This document shows, piece by piece, positions 36,266 to 50,956 of a DNA stretch of 64,000 nucleotides. A program made the translations under genes and the position numbers. The first letter of the stretch is position 1; each line of letters opens with the position of its first letter. Origin of the DNA: Protonemura montana (lineage: Eukaryota > Arthropoda > Insecta > Plecoptera > Nemouridae); the NCBI GenBank assembly GCA_947568835.1, contig OX387605.1, positions 16,496,418 to 16,560,417 of the forward strand, in the 5' to 3' direction. The notes under the pieces were generated by a model. The model was not told the DNA's origin. It searched no databases and worked only from the letters and a program-made list of their open reading frames with translations.

Positions 36266-39200
36266 TGGACTGTTAAAAAGTGGATAGGGAGGGAGTTACA
36301 TTAACATGACGCCAACGTGCGCTGAGGCTATGCACCCGTTCGAAACCCCTATTAAGCTAGGAACAATGCTTATAATTTATATAACAAAATAAGGATGTTT
36401 TACAGAGCTTTTTTTCACTCGTGTTGCACTTTCATAACCTAAAACTTTACCCAAGTTTGTAAGATAACATTAAATATTCAGTAAGCCATAAAAATCGACT
36501 ATTAAAAACTTTTTAACCAAGAAAAGGAGAAGGTGATAGCACTCTGCTTATTTTTTGGCGGCTTCGCTATAATTTTGGTACACTCATCAAAAAACGAAAC
36601 AGAGAGTTTTTTTTTTTTAATAAATTTGAAATAAAATCAGAACTAAATAAAATGGCTGGTTTTGCTTGCTGTTGTTACCTCTAGCATTTGTACAAAGTGG
36701 CAATTAGAAATACCAAACGAAGAGCTCAAAGGCATTTTTCAAAATAAAATGTCCTGGAATTTGCTGTCACAACAACTGAAACTTATAAAACAAACAAAAA
36801 TAAGCAAATTGAAAAATATTACAACCAGATGTTTTAAATTGCCCGCCATGCTAAACAGAAAATCTCCCAAGTTGCCCGGGTGTCCGACCTAAACTTGGCT
36901 CCTCCACCAAGGCACTAGCTTGACTGTCACCTCAGATGACTATCATCAGCGCTGCTGTCTAACCGTTTTGTTTTGTTTACGAACATCAAGACTATACTGG
37001 TAACATCTTACAGCTCATAGCGTAATGTTGTTAGTGGACGCTCCCTTATGTTTTAGTGATTAGAACGGGCTTCCCAGCCTCCTTCCCCCTCTCTGCTCTC
37101 TGCTCTCTGCTCTCTCGCCCTCTCTGCCCTCTCTCTCTGCTATCTTGGGTTAACGCAGACTTGCTGGCAGCGAGATTCTGTCCGCACATTTTCATGACCT
37201 TGCAAAAATACCGCCGGCGGTTTTTGACAAGGCATAAGCTTGCTCACATATTTAGTTTTTAACACGGGATGATATTTTCAAAAGCAAAAGTTTTCGGGCT
37301 TTTTGAAGTGAATCAAGTTGTAGGTGGAATATACACACATCTCTAAAAAGAGAGTCTATGATTTCGCTTCACTGCCGTTGAAAGCTGACTTTGGATAAAA
37401 TAAGAAGGCAACTCTTGAACTATGTTGTAAGCTAAATGCTTATCGGCCCGTGTGAGAGAAATTTAAGTTTATATTTTGCCGACGAATTTTCCAGAAATCT
37501 CGTACTCAACGTTTCTGGGAAACAAGATGGAAGGTTACCAATAATGTTGCATTGCTTACTCTGAAGGCCTTTTTTCTTCTCGTCCCAATTCTGATCACGT
37601 CTTCCCTTGTGAACAAACCCTTCAATTATCTTGAAATTTCCTCGTCCCAAGACGCACGTTTATATCTTACCTTCCTATATCTTTGAAGTGGTTTCCAAAA
37701 CAGCTTGAAAGTCAACTTTCAGCTTCGCATAGGACAACCTATTATCACATTATCTTCGAAGTTGTAAGCCTTAACGAATAATGAAAGTAAAATCTCGTAA
37801 GCACAAGTAAAGGCAAAACAGATTTTCCGAAGAAAATGGAGGCGTTAAAACGTAATTTCTATTCCGTAAGTCCTTTGGAAAAAAAATGACTACCCTAAGA
37901 TGACATAGAAAACTTGTTAAGAACTAGATGCCTGTCAAGGAGACAAGGAAGCGTATTTATCTCTGACACACTTCCCAACAGAAACTGACTTTTCTTATGC
38001 ATTACGGAGTACGGAGTGAACACGTGCACGCGTTTGGCGTAGCGTGTACGTGGTGTACCTACTGGGTAAAATCGCAGTCGTTTTACGTTCCCTTTTGACA
38101 ACGGCCCATCTGCAACTGGAACAGGATCAAAGCTTTGAGAACAAGTTCGAACATTGCACCACTTGATATTTCCCGTTTCCAGATAATACCGGAAAACTAT
38201 GTTTGAAATGTTTCCCTACGTCTGTATAACTATCAGTCGGCATTCCTGACTCACTAGGTAGAAAAACTGGGACTGCGTTTCTGCTGAAGACCACCGAGAT
38301 CGATTCGTTAAACAACCCGATTCACTCTTATCGAACGGCTAAGGCCACAAAAAGTTTTCAAACAATTTAATGGGGAATACATTTTACCAAACGTTGTCTA
38401 TTTTTAGTACGTCGTTGAATAAATTCTCTTGCCGTGATCGGCATAGAGGGTTCACCAGTGATGCAAAAGGTAAACTCAACGTAATTCGAAATATTGACTT
38501 ACTTTCTTATGTTTTTATTTCATTAAACGCTAATAAAATAAGAAGACATTCTTAGGTAACAAGTAATCAAACGAAATCTAAAAAAAAAAAACAGTTCACA
38601 TATTTTTTTACCCTTAAGTTTGTTGTTCCTTTCTATACGATCCACGAACTTAATATCATTGCCAGCGAAAGCAAAGCTCGGTCCCTCCACTTCATCTCAT
38701 CCAGCTTCAATGATGAAATTCCTTCAAAGTAGCCTGCTAGACTTTCAGTGGGGTCACCTCCGTTGCCATTTAATCCCATTGCTATCTCTCTACAGCATGC
38801 ACAGAGGAAATTGTAGTTCACATTTGGCGTAAAGACTCTATCATCAAACAGGATAGCAGCACTGCAGCATGCATTCCATTAGCAAGCGTACGTGGCATCA
38901 CGCTTACTTCCATCTAGCGAACACTCCTATTGTCTCTCTCATTCCCATCTTAGGCGCCATCGTTCACTATTGCCTGCAATCGCTGCTGCATTCCGCGATA
39001 TGGAACTCTCATCTGGGAAGTGCATTTCATAAACAGAAATCTCAATTTGCAGTAAACACGGGTTGAAAAATTCATATGGCTACTGTGGTCGCGGTGAAAA
39101 TTCATTTTGGTGTAAATGCGCAGCGTAGATTTTCACACCTATTACTTTTATGTGAAAATTATGTGTCAGTTATTAGGAGGTCTTCGTAATAAGATTTTTT

Positions 39201-42200
39201 TGACATAAAATGTTCATTAATAGGTCAGACAGTCGTGCAGGTTGACAAAAATTAGCGACAAAAATTAGGTCTGTCACAAAATAAGAGTTACTAACGCAGT
39301 TACTTTATTTGATGGCTTCTAGCTAAGGAAATAGAATCAGAAAATGCTGGAAAAAATTAAGGATATGGTGAATTCAAGTTATTAATTGTTTAATTTAGTT
39401 TTAATAATTTTTTTCTCTAAATTAATTTTCATAATGCTATAAATTTAAGCAACATTTTCGTTTGACCTTTTTCCGCTTTTTGCGTTTTGGCATTCGTCTT
39501 CTTCAAGTCTTGCTTTCCCATTGAAGAACCTAATTTCCTTCTCTTTCACAAACCTGGAGTCAACTTTAAAAAATCAAGAGGTTATGCTTTGGACTAACAT
39601 CTAGTTTATTTTGTTAGGATACCTATCGTCGAGAAAAACATAATATTTTAAAAATACCTTCCCCACAGCCAAACCATAAAAAACAAACATCATACTGATT
39701 TCCAAAATTCTTCTGCCCATTATTCCAATTTATGAATTCCTAGTATTTAACTAAACGAATACGAAAAACAAATACAGTTCCAGTTCTTATGTAAATGTTT
39801 CTATGCAAACGAAAAGTGCATCTAATTAAAATAGCTCGCAAATGAAAGCTTTATGAGCGAGATCACCGCGCGAAGGAACGAACACTGTTATTGGCGTGAC
39901 CAAAGCGGAAAAGGGCTCCTGGAGCGATGCAAGTCTTGCATAGCTTTCAATTTGCATCAGAAACTCCTTCAAACAGCATACAGGATACAGACGCCTCTCT
40001 TCCTTATTAGTAAATGCACAATTTCTTATGAGCTATGAGTTTTTTGCTCAAAGTTACATGCTTACATTCAAGCGGAGATCGTGGAACCACATTTATTATT
40101 TAAATATTTCTTAGAACAGACTTACAATTAAAAATGTGTTTAAAATGTTCTTTGAAGAACTGTGATTTTTGGAAAATATGCAAAGTTTCATTTGAAACTT
40201 GAAAAGACAGTGGAAGAGCATCACAGTCCAAATAAATAATAGGAAATAAAATAGTTCTTATTGAATTATGGAAGTGTCTTGTTACATCAGACTCGACAGA
40301 ATTTCAATATAAATTACACCTGGATAACCTAGCATCTGTGCTTTCAATATAAAGTGTACTATACATGTGGTCATTGCATGAAATAATTCCTACGGTACAC
40401 ATAAGCTCATTCTATGCTTGAGCAGGTATCTACAAGCAGTATACATTACGCAAGCAGCAAATTCTGCGAATCGTTGAAAGCATCCCCATGTCGCGCAATT
40501 GGAGCGGAGCAGAGCGTATAGGAAGGTGCAGATAAGGAATTCATAACACCTTACCAGGACATTTCCCAATTTACATCAAGTCGTTAGCAGACGAAATAAA
40601 AAAACGTGTGCTAAACCAGGGTGGTTACTGTGTTAAAATAGTAAATTGATACCATTTGATTATATACCACATAACCAAGTTATTTCAATGAGTTCATTAT
40701 GTTGATAACGGGAGACCATTTATTTCGACAAACCTACATTATCATCATAATTTTTAAATATCTTAACAATCCTCTACATTACCTTTCATTATTTTAAAAT
40801 AAATTTGTTTACGAAAATCTCGTTCACCAATTGGAAAGAGTTTCATCCAAATAACCCTCAGCATTTAAAAAGCTCTATATTCTCTACCACTATCCGTTCA
40901 GATCCAATTTTAAATCAATAAAAAAAATCGGCTTCACTACGCTATTGTCTTCTCATTCAAACGACCGCGCTATCGGCCGTAACAAGTATTAACTCCATGC
41001 CAAGCAGCAAACAGCTGTAACGAAATCATCGCTATGAATGTATTCCATGTACACAGATGAGCATGTCTTAGAATTTCCTCGCGTCTCAGTTTGCTCGGCA
41101 TTAACTACTTTGATCATTTTCCTAATCCTCGTGTAAGCTTAAGCTTTGAAAGTCGTTACGGTAAGACCGCTCTGGATTAGCATCTCTTTACCCGTGGCCT
41201 AGGCGTGCGTGTGGTACGCTGCCTAGCGGCGGGGGCCAGAGCTACAGAGCCTAGCAGCAGTGTAAGGGACGTAATGAGACAGACGGTCAAGATAAGTGAA
41301 AGAAATTGCGCTGAAAATGAAGAGGAGAGATAAGAATGAAATTAATGCGACGAGAAGCTGGAGGTGTGAATTGTTTGATTGCGCTCCAGGAAACGATTAG
41401 GGACGCTTCGCGTGACATTGTGTTTAGAGGAAAACATACCCTAGAAGTGTGTTGGTTCACCGGTTGTTTGGTAGGGCGATCAAATGACAGTGTACATTTG
41501 TATGCAATGTCACACACTTGTGCACTTGTGTATGGAGAAAACGGCATTAATTGCACGGGAACGAGGTGGCTTTGCCTACAAGTAATACGCCGTATCGTGC
41601 TATGACGCCGTTAATTAAACCGTATTTAAATCTCGACACCTCCGTTCGTACGGTGGTGCTGCTGACGACTGCAATTACTGCAATTAAACATGCATGATTT
41701 GAATCAATTGCATGAATCACTGGCCACTTCATCATTGCACTGGAAATTTTGTTTAAATGATTTAGAGCGGTCTCATAAATAAGTTATGAGGCGTTATTTA
41801 TTCGATTCTTATGTGATGGCCAAATGTTTGGATCTAGTTCAAATGCACACAAAGTCTAACTAAGACTAAATAATAATTGGGCAAGATTCTGTGACGAATA
41901 ATTGATTCTGACAGAGGTTCGGTTAGGTTGGCTTCTCGGAAGATGGATCCTTACCGTTCACAAGCTCACTCACCAGAGCCCCGAGGTAAATGTCATAATT
42001 TCTGAATGTAAATATAGAGTTTCTTTTCATCCACGTTGTCAGTATCATTAAAAATAAGATATGATCGAAGTTTCATGAAATAGATCCCTTGGTTGCATTG
42101 CATAAAAGAACACCGCCAGAGGTTTTGTAAAAATGCTTTTCCGTGTGTTTGACTCTCCTTGTCGCCCACTGACACATGCAACAGTAACAAGATAATTTCA

Positions 42201-45200
42201 AAGAAATCGAAATTTTTTAATAAAAACATATTTTTGAGTTGAGCAATAATGCATTGATGCAAATCGGTAGAGACTGTGCTGTTGTCAATGCATGGAATTG
42301 TGGATTGACTGCCACTCTTACATTGCTTCCGGGTTTTTGAAGCGACCGAAGTCATTGAAAGCGGAGGATGCAAAAGCAAGAAGAAAATTATTTGACATTC
42401 TCGCATTGACAGTTCATATGACTTGAATTCTTATAGAGGAATACCTTTCTGAAATGCACAGAGTGAACGCATGACTACAGTAAATTGTACCCAAAAGGTT
42501 CAAGCAGAAATAACTCCATTGTCGACAACTCTGATTGTGGGCGGATGGGAGACGATAATTGACTCCTGGCCAAAGACAATAGAAATCCGATTGTAAAAGT
42601 AAGACGGGAAAATAAGAGGCTACTGCCTACATTTCAACGAGTGGTAACGAATGGTACAGGAAGGAACCAGTAGTAAATCTTTTCGCCCAGTCATGATGTT
42701 CACTCTTTACTTGCTTGTTTTTCGGTTTTTTTTTCAACACGCGGATGGATTTGGAGAGGAAAGACTAACATGCTGACAGACATGGTTAGATAGATTGTGA
42801 GGAAGATAAATTATTGTACTTTCACGCGCAACGCGGCTACGATTTTGAGTTTGTCATTGCGTTGGTTACGTATGGTTTGACGAACAATAAGGTGATTGTA
42901 GTGAATCAAACAGATGGAGGAGGAATGCTGGGTGAGTTTGGTGATGTAAGTCTCTGGCTAGGTTATTAATCGAAGTTATTAGGCGCACCACACGACATTA
43001 GGTGCGTGCATAAAGAAAATACTCAACAGGATTTCATGTATGTTGGAAAACATGGCCTTTGATAAGATGGTCATCAGTAATTTTAGACACCAAATCTGGG
43101 GAATGAATAATGCCTATCACACATGAAATAAATTGTGGTGTTATTCTATAACCAAACGATTTTAATTGCTAAAAAAAATGTGATCGGGTTGATTAGTATT
43201 CTCATTTATCCAAGGCATATACGGAACAGTATTCAGCCACCCTCCGCTTTTAATAAAGCCATTAAAAAATACTTAAGCAAAAAACGACAAAAATTTTACT
43301 ACGTGGTATTTTATTTGAAAAGTAGTAAAATATTATTACATTTGATAACACCACTTTGGCGACGATTATAAAATTAGAGTCCATTAAAGACATAATGCAT
43401 TCAACGATTTTCTTTATCAAAATAATCAGTCAAATAGCAATCACGTTTGCCTTTCACATTACCCACAGCGTTTTCAGTAATTTTTCTTGTACGTTCTACC
43501 CGATAAGGTAAAGATTTGAGCGTAAGAATCCGCTATAATTTATATACCCCATTCCTCTTTCCTTCCCCGCATGAAACCCATTATTAGACACTTTCCACGT
43601 CCCCCTCCCCCAGGCACCACTCGCCTGAGTTTGCGTGTTGCCGACGGCCTTAATTGCCCCCCCCCCCCTTCCCCTGGTCAAGACACTGCCCCGCACGGAG
43701 CTTTCGGGCTTTTTCCTCAACGGATAGTAGCCAACGCTCGGATGGGAAAATCTAGCCACCGAACATAAGTTTTCTGCTCTCAACTTTTCAAGAATGACCT
43801 ACTTTTTTGAAGCGAACTAATTAATTGGTGCAAGATGATAATAGTTGCAGTGGCTATATAAATATGTTAAAATTGCAATTAAAAAAAAAAGTATGATACA
43901 GTTAAATTTAGGCACCGATTCAGAGGTATCGTGCGATTGTGGAAGCAACCTCGGTTTTCTTAGGAGAAAATTTCAATGAAATAACTTGGAGATGCATAAT
44001 CTTGTTTCCGTTGGAATGCACAATGCATGCACTTATCTATGTTCTGATCGAGATTTTAATAACGAAACCTGGAATATTTCCCGGCTGGAAGGAAAACGAA
44101 CTACCGATGCACTTATTTGGTGCTATTTATACCGAAAGGGATTTGCATAGTGGTATTTCATAATAATAGAATTCAGGTATCTCACTAAAGTAGCACATCC
44201 ATTTTATTTTAATCAAAGAATAATCATCTTTTGAGCGTAATTTTGGAAAATAGAAAATTGCAGATTATACCCACTAACATTTAAAGCTGTTGGAGTGGGA
44301 GCTTACCAGATCTATATCTAGGTGTACTGGATACGACTAATCGGTCATACTACTTGTCCGATTGCGACAAAACAAAAACTAGGCGACTCATCACACTATA
44401 GGCAACAGATTGACGATTTTCAAAATAAAAAATATTATTTTTTCTTATAGTTTAACGGATTGTAAAGAGCATATTAAAGGCGTTTTCGCGGTGTTTTTCA
44501 GAAAAAAATCCAAATTTTCGTTGCAGCTGTGGATCTCAAATTTGTTCAATCTGTTAACAATACCAAATTACATACAACAACAAAAAAATACATGAGTCAA
44601 CCATTTAAATACACCTGCATTATTAGTTGTATCCAGTTTTTAACTTTTTTTTTAGAACGGATTAACCGGAAAATGTGCACTTACAGAAATGTTTTTAGTT
44701 GATAAATCTGTTTACTCAAATAACGAATAAAAATCAATGATTTTTTTTCCCTGATTCCCCGGAAAAATAATATTGTGGCACAACAACTCCCTGAACAGTA
44801 AACACGGATTTGGCAGTACTCCTGACGAATATCGTGCACATTTAATAAACCTGCAGTTACCCAAACGTAGCAAGCCATTTCGTTTTTACATCGACTGGTG
44901 CCCCCTGCGTTTTTCCAACTACTGATGCCATCTTGTTTTTCATCTTCCGGCATTATTACTCAACCATAAGAGGTTGATGGTCGCACGGTCTTCATTATTA
45001 CTGCTACTAAGCCACACACAGAGCAGTAGCTTGATGCATGGACTTTATTGCCAAGTAAACCGGCGTCGTCTTGTGCTCCATGCAGCTTCCAGCTTTAAGC
45101 TTTATCGTCCAGATATCTCATTATGTCAGCTGACACGGACCTAGCCGCGACGCGTAAAGAATGAGCAAAGAAATGAAACGGTCGGGCGTGTGTGTTGTGT

Positions 45201-45300
45201 TATATATGAATGATGAAGGGATTTCACAAAAGCGTACAGCAGAAAATTTAAGATCCTTTTCGCAACATAACAGAAAATGATCTTTTTGAAGCGGCGCATG
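36266..45300. other. No supportable gene
   Basis: The longest frame is 137 codons on the minus strand (41,993-42,406); it opens with a hydrophobic run after its ATG but resembles no known family. A CT-rich minisatellite lies at 37,088-37,140 and a ten-C run near 43,660. A small hairpin (CTAGGC with GCCTAG, inner GCGT with ACGC) lies at 41,199-41,226. The rest is A+T-rich non-coding DNA. Confidence 0.5.
37088..37140. repeat. CTCTCTG-type pyrimidine minisatellite
   Basis: Tandem 7-base units of ctctctg with variants, pyrimidine-rich throughout. Confidence 0.85.
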
Positions 45301-45326
45301 GATATATATATATATATATATATATA
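45301..45326. repeat. (TA)12 microsatellite
   Basis: Twelve uninterrupted TA units. Confidence 0.95.
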
Positions 45327-48300
45327 ATCACGTGACTATAATTTTCTCTCTGAAATATAAGTATAGAATTCCTGCTATGATAGTTCTGCTGCTAAATAAA
45401 TGGTAAGAACTTTTTACCAATCTGAAACAATCTAAAGTTGTCTTCATTATATAAAGGGGGGCCCAGTTTTGGTGTCGTAAAGTGGTGACCCATTTTCAGG
45501 AAACATAACGCTTTTCTTGATATTCAGGCCAGCGTTTTCCACACATTGCCATCTGGAAATTGGTGCAATTTTCCGGAACTTTTCTGAAACAAAATCCCGT
45601 TCACCGCAACAAACTTTTTAAGCAACACAATTTATTTTATGTAACATGATGTTTGAGAATATCCCATTACCTATAAAGCAATGAAATTAAAATCTTAATT
45701 AGCTAACAAACGCTTAGTTTTATCTATAATTATTTACCTGTTGAACAGTGCTTTTATGAGGAAATTAAGAGACCCGCATCTACGCCGCACAAAACTTCTT
45801 AACGCGGACATAAAAACAAGCATAATGCTGTTGTGGAAGCCATCTAATAATATTGACTTTAGTTCTTTTATGAACTTTAGCCCATCATAATCCCTTGTCA
45901 CCGAAACTGCCCAATATTACTTAGTCCCATTTGCTCAGGCTTTATTCCCCTTTCTCCCTCGCCTTTATCCTTTCCCTTACTCTGTTTCCACCCTTGTCCT
46001 CTCCTTTCCACCCCTTCTCACCGGACATGGTCTAATGGTGGTCATCTGTCATCCTGGTACAAGCCATCAGATGACCCACGAACTTGGCTCGCGTATGGTC
46101 TCTGTAGGTTGGTAGGTGTACCATGTTCCTTGTCTGCCGTGCCTTGCCTTGCCAGACATGCTCACTTCATTGATTAGAGATGAAACTCGATCATCTGTGC
46201 CACCGATGTTTTCAGGGGAAATTAACGCAATCGGTGTTGATTGTTTTTGTGTTGTCTCTTGGAAGTCCACTTACGTTAACACGTTTTAGAAGCCCAGAGG
46301 GTCATTTCGCAAACAACATGCGCTGGAGGCCACATCAAAGTATACAGTTCGCTTCGCATTTTTGTAATCGTGTACTTCCAAACACGTAACATTCGTAAAT
46401 GCCAAATGTAAACGCGATTACCCGCGACAATTTCAACAAGCTAGACGGACGGTGTAAACACCTTAGTCCTTATGTGCAAGGCATGGAACTGTTTTAAATT
46501 ACTTTTCATTTGTAGTTGGGACAATTTTTAGTGCATGTATCTACATTTCTTTTTGTTCGTCTCGCATTTACTCCAGTCGAGCTTGTCGTGAGTGTTTTGA
46601 CCTGTAGACACAAAGCATTTGTCAAGTGTTGCTTCACTGGAAGGCATTCATTCAGTTACAAAGGTACAGTGGTGTCAAGAATTTCCTATCCAGCCCCTGC
46701 CACGGAGACTTACTTGAGTGCAGTGTAGTCACTAGTTTTCAAGAGAACGAGACATAAGTCCATGCAGAAATTTGCTATCGAAAATAGTTATCTCAGATAA
46801 AATACTCATCTCCGTGGCCAAATCGATCATGTACCTATATTTTTATCTTTAACTCCGGTTAAGAAGGTTATTGTCAGTTTAAGACTCATCGTCATGTTCA
46901 CAGCCAGTCAGATACATCATTTGAACATGGTAAAATTGGGACTAAAAGTCCCGGTTTTACCAAATTTGTCTTACTATCTCACGTCTTTTAACTCACGGAA
47001 TAATCTGAATTTTACTGCATGTGATTGGAAGTCGTCATGGCAATATTTTCAACTAGGAGTTGAGATTTTTCTTATACCGTACATGAAACCACGAAATTTA
47101 ATGTCGTCATTTGAAGAAAATTCTTCAAAGAGTCATTGTATATACTCAAATATTCATACTCGGTGTCTTGAAGCAGAAAGTTTTCGAAAAATTTCCGACA
47201 TCTGTTTCTTGCTCGCCGTGATACAGCCAAATTGATTCACTGTCCCTGTACCTATTGCGCACCTCGATAGCTACGGCAGCTCGCTTCGCTTTTCACGAAA
47301 ATGGCCGATTTCCCGGAGAAACCGAATAGCTATCATATTTCACCATGCACACACGAGAGAGTATGTAATGCGAACATGTTGCCCCGCTATACGATACGCT
47401 CTATATACGTTCTGCGTTCGTACTGTGTATTTTTCCATGCTTTACCTCGTCAAAAGGCCGATGGTTATTAGCGGCATAGCCGTTCTGTGCAGATATCGTC
47501 TATTCAAGAGATGTTCGCACAAAAACCACAGCTAAACTGCTTGCCTCGGAGTTATTTGGTCAGGGTAAAATACGTTCGTTGGTTTCTATTCTCGCCGAGT
47601 ATTTGAGGAAATCGGGCGTCGTTAACCAGATTGAACCACAATCTTGGCCACAAAGTCACGCAAACTGTGTTTTTTTTCTTATTTGTTTATTTTTTCTTAT
47701 TATAATTATTATTATTAGAACATGAGACGAAAATCGGTTGACATTGTTCTGTTAATCGATTATGTGATACGATAAATAAATAATCTTAGTTACAACGGCA
47801 GCTTCTAGTAACAATTGACTTTGAACACAAAGAGTCGCGTGCTTTGTTATGTAAAATAATTGTATTGGAGCGAAATGGTTTTCATCGTCCCCTATGTTCA
47901 TTTTATAAAAGTGCATTCGACGTAATACTTCGTTGCTACAGAATGTATTACTGAAAAAAATACCTTTTTTGTAATATTTACTGGGTTCTTATACGGTTCT
48001 CTGTAGTTTCACAACGTGAACCTCATACCTTTATGGTCAACCGGATACTGCTGCTATTTTCATCGTTATCGCGCGGTAAACTTAGAAAACGAACGAAGCC
48101 GACAGCCTAACTTCTGTTGGTTAGCTCGTTCGATCGGAAGTCCTAATTTTCTATGTCACCTGTTTTCACGCCCATTTCCCGTCATTCCTTAGTAGTTAAC
48201 GTCATAAACATGATGTCTCATCGCCTCTCGATATTCGATTGGTTGCATGTGGAGATTGACTATATGGATGGAATTTTTGCAGTGACGCTGTACGTGTGGG

Positions 48301-48936
48301 TGAGAGCATGGGTTGAACGCTACATCTTCATCGGTGAGTCCAGCTTTTCAATTTGTTATGTTATAAGGTGCTCGATGCACCTGAAGCTACTTAAACATGT
48401 TTCTGTTATTGATTGCTGATGTTATCGTGCCACAGACCTATTTTCGCATAAACCAATATTTGTCTTGGAAGACTGACAATATGCAAATATCGAGAGTGCA
48501 GAGTGGCATGTTCATGTATTTCACAAAACGGCACCTCCACCCATGAAAGAATCTTGAAGCTTTAAAGCATTGAAGTCTAAGTTTGAAGCTTTTTAAGTTA
48601 GACATAACGGGTGTTTGGAAATCTGACGGGTGAAAATTCTTCCCCCTGCATTGTTTGGCTTAATTTTCCCAATGTCAATAGCATACTCCTATCGGAAAAG
48701 TGTGGTGGAAAAGTGACAGAATAATAAAACATGTTTGTTTTCGTCTAAGAAACCAGGTCAACTCAATCCATACTCCATGCCTGATATTATTGCTGGGTAC
48801 TTTTTTTCTTCGCATCAGAAATCGAATTCGGTTTCGGAACGAGCCGTTATGCAGCGAAACACGCATCAGATCACGCATTATGCGCAGAGTCATTGAGTTT
48901 ATAGTTATAGTCAGAGGGCCAGTGCTTGATGATAAT
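45327..48936. other. No supportable gene
   Basis: A frame of 113 codons at 46,894-47,235 begins with ATG but has no recognisable domain. A 9-bp stem (GGTCATCTG with CAGATGACC, 19-base loop) lies at 46,040-46,076; several such stems are expected by chance in 64 kb. Confidence 0.5.
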
Positions 48937-49300
48937 CTGTTTCCGCGGAAAATGGCCGTCAAATGACTACTTAACCGACAAAAATTGAGGATGCTTCTAG
49001 GTGGAGTTATACCGTCGTTTCGAGTGTTAAGAAATTTAATTTCTTTGTTTTTCACAGATTACTCGTATTTGAGACTGATTTACGTTCAGTTAATCGTTAT
49101 TGACGCCGATCTCAACGATTGATAAATATATATCGATATTTTGAATAGTAAATAGTATAGTAATTAGTATAGTAAAAATAAATATATACACTATAAATTA
49201 TACAATGAACTAATGCAGTATAGTAAATGGTGAGGTTTGTTAAAAAGTACGGCAGCAAGCACCATCGGGTAGCACCTACCGTTAGTTACCACGTGTTGCC
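48937..49300 (-). mobile_element. Dispersed repeat C, copy 1 (inverted relative to 57.85 kb)
   Basis: The plus-strand sequence here aligns with the reverse complement of 57,848-58,111. Shared blocks in order are caaatgactact, taccg or aaccg, gatgct.ctaggtggag, ccgtcgttt, a run ending ttgagactgatttacg, and aggtttgttaaaaag.acggc.gcaagc.ccatcgggt. This copy has an extra A+T-rich stretch of roughly 120 bases (about 49,095-49,225). The family is unknown and no coding sequence or terminal repeats were identified. Strand is arbitrary and set opposite to copy 2. Confidence 0.65.
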
Positions 49301-50956
49301 AGCCCGTTTACTCAGCAGAAAGTTTGAACATAAACGCTCGCCTTCTGTCTAAACCTATAAACTCAATGGAGCTATACTTCCAAACTAGTAAATTAAATAT
49401 TATTCCCGTAAAATTACTTACACCATCACACTTGTTTCTTGTTGCTTTCACCCTAAAATTTGAGCGATTACTTCGTGAGAGGAGTAAAGTTTAATAACGC
49501 AAAAGAACGGAGGGCGTATAGAAGATGTGACACTTAGTGTAATAATTCGCTACCTTAGCATCTGCGCCCTTTCCTAGGAGCGCTCTGCTGAACTGAGAGT
49601 AGAGGCCTAATACACGAGTGTGGGCCTAGCTAAGTGTTTAAGTGGTAACACGAAGAATTCACCCAATAATAGAAGAGATGAACACCTTGAGAGAAAGAGA
49701 GGGAGAGTCAGAGAAAGAGGGATATAGTGTGGGAAGAGTCGCGTTTAAAGAAACTGTGAAAGAACACGACTGTACAGAACGAGAACGGGAAAAAAGGGTG
49801 ATGATCCGGCATACTTTGCCACGTTGGTAGTAACATCAACATCGGTGTGGAAATCCATTAGTTAAAATAAGACGCTGGGCTTAAAACATGTCTCTTTCTC
49901 GGTGCTCGCTTTCGGCTGGGAGGTAGCTGTGAGGTGGCTGGGAGGCTGGAGGGAGGCTGAAGAGAGGTATGTTGGGAGGATTCCGCCACCAGGCCAGACG
50001 CGGATGGTCCAATTGCCCTGACTTCTTAACCTCGGAATTAACTACGACCGCAAGAACATAAGACTCTGGACATTATGTTCGGGAAGACAAATAAATTAGT
50101 GACTTTACTTGAAAGCTTTTCTGGAATGAAGTCAGTTTCATCCGCGTTTTTTTTTTAAATTGAACCTGACTGCCTGACAGCATTACGAATTCAGAAGCGA
50201 GCGAACGTACAAAAAAAGGATATTTTCTTTTAAAATGGTTTTCACTAAGATTATGTTTCATTTTGCAAACGACGATGCAAAGAAATTTAATGTCACTTAA
50301 GGTGCAAAACATAGAAAAGGACAAAACGGTAAATAATAATTTTCTCTTCTTGAAACCGATTCCCAGAAACATCATTTATCTTAGAATCGATGATTGCGAC
50401 CTATATCAGCTTGTATGCCGAGCAAAATGAGAATGGCTCGTACAGGAGCAATATCGCTAGCGCCCAGCGGGGGCCAGGAATTGTGAGATCGCCACTTGCC
50501 TCTCTGTCTATTCCCGCGCCCTCGTCGGCACCCTCTTGAACTAGGTCAAAACGCACCACGTCCGAGATTACTTATTAATCTTCGGTGAAATATCGACGGC
50601 ACATCAGCGCCGCGGTGCGCGAACGATAATGATCGATACGGGAAATTCTATTGCTACGATTGAATTTTGTAATATTGTCGCACGGGAAGTTTACGACTTT
50701 ATCCTGGATATCCAACGATGTGTGATGCGATCATGTTTAGTAGTCAAGCATGCACCGGGCACTCGCCAGCGACGATCGGGTTAAAATATATTTCCGTTTA
50801 TTGGAAAAATCTAGGTTAGGAAGAATAAATTTATTCTATTTTTTTTTTACTCCTGCACTTGCATAACGGATACAAACCTTGAATATCCAATACAGATGCA
50901 TGATCCTGGAAATGAATAGTCTTAACAAAACAAGATCCTAAACGAGATAAACCAAG
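49301..50956. other. No supportable gene; GA-rich and G-rich stretches
   Basis: A GA-rich purine stretch lies at about 49,680-49,722 and a G-rich stretch with repeated ggctggga/ggaggct at 49,915-49,980, the latter with quadruplex potential. No exon with splice signals was recognised. Confidence 0.5.

Noticed and set aside
35837..36304. 155-codon open frame, plus strand, the longest in the window
   Set aside because: It runs through the 27-G homopolymer, has overlapping open frames in other registers and no recognisable domain; GC-rich DNA has few stops.
41993..42406. 137-codon open frame, minus strand
   Set aside because: No family features, no splice signals and low-complexity hydrophobic segments from A+T-rich DNA; its length is within what chance gives in 64 kb.
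46040..46076. 9-bp stem hairpin
   Set aside because: A few such stems with loops under 20 bases are expected by chance in a window this size.
46894..47235. 113-codon ATG frame, plus strand
   Set aside because: No signal peptide, domain or splice context.
48675..49055. 126-codon frame, minus strand
   Set aside because: Overlaps the non-coding dispersed repeat C and the frame is not kept in the other copy.
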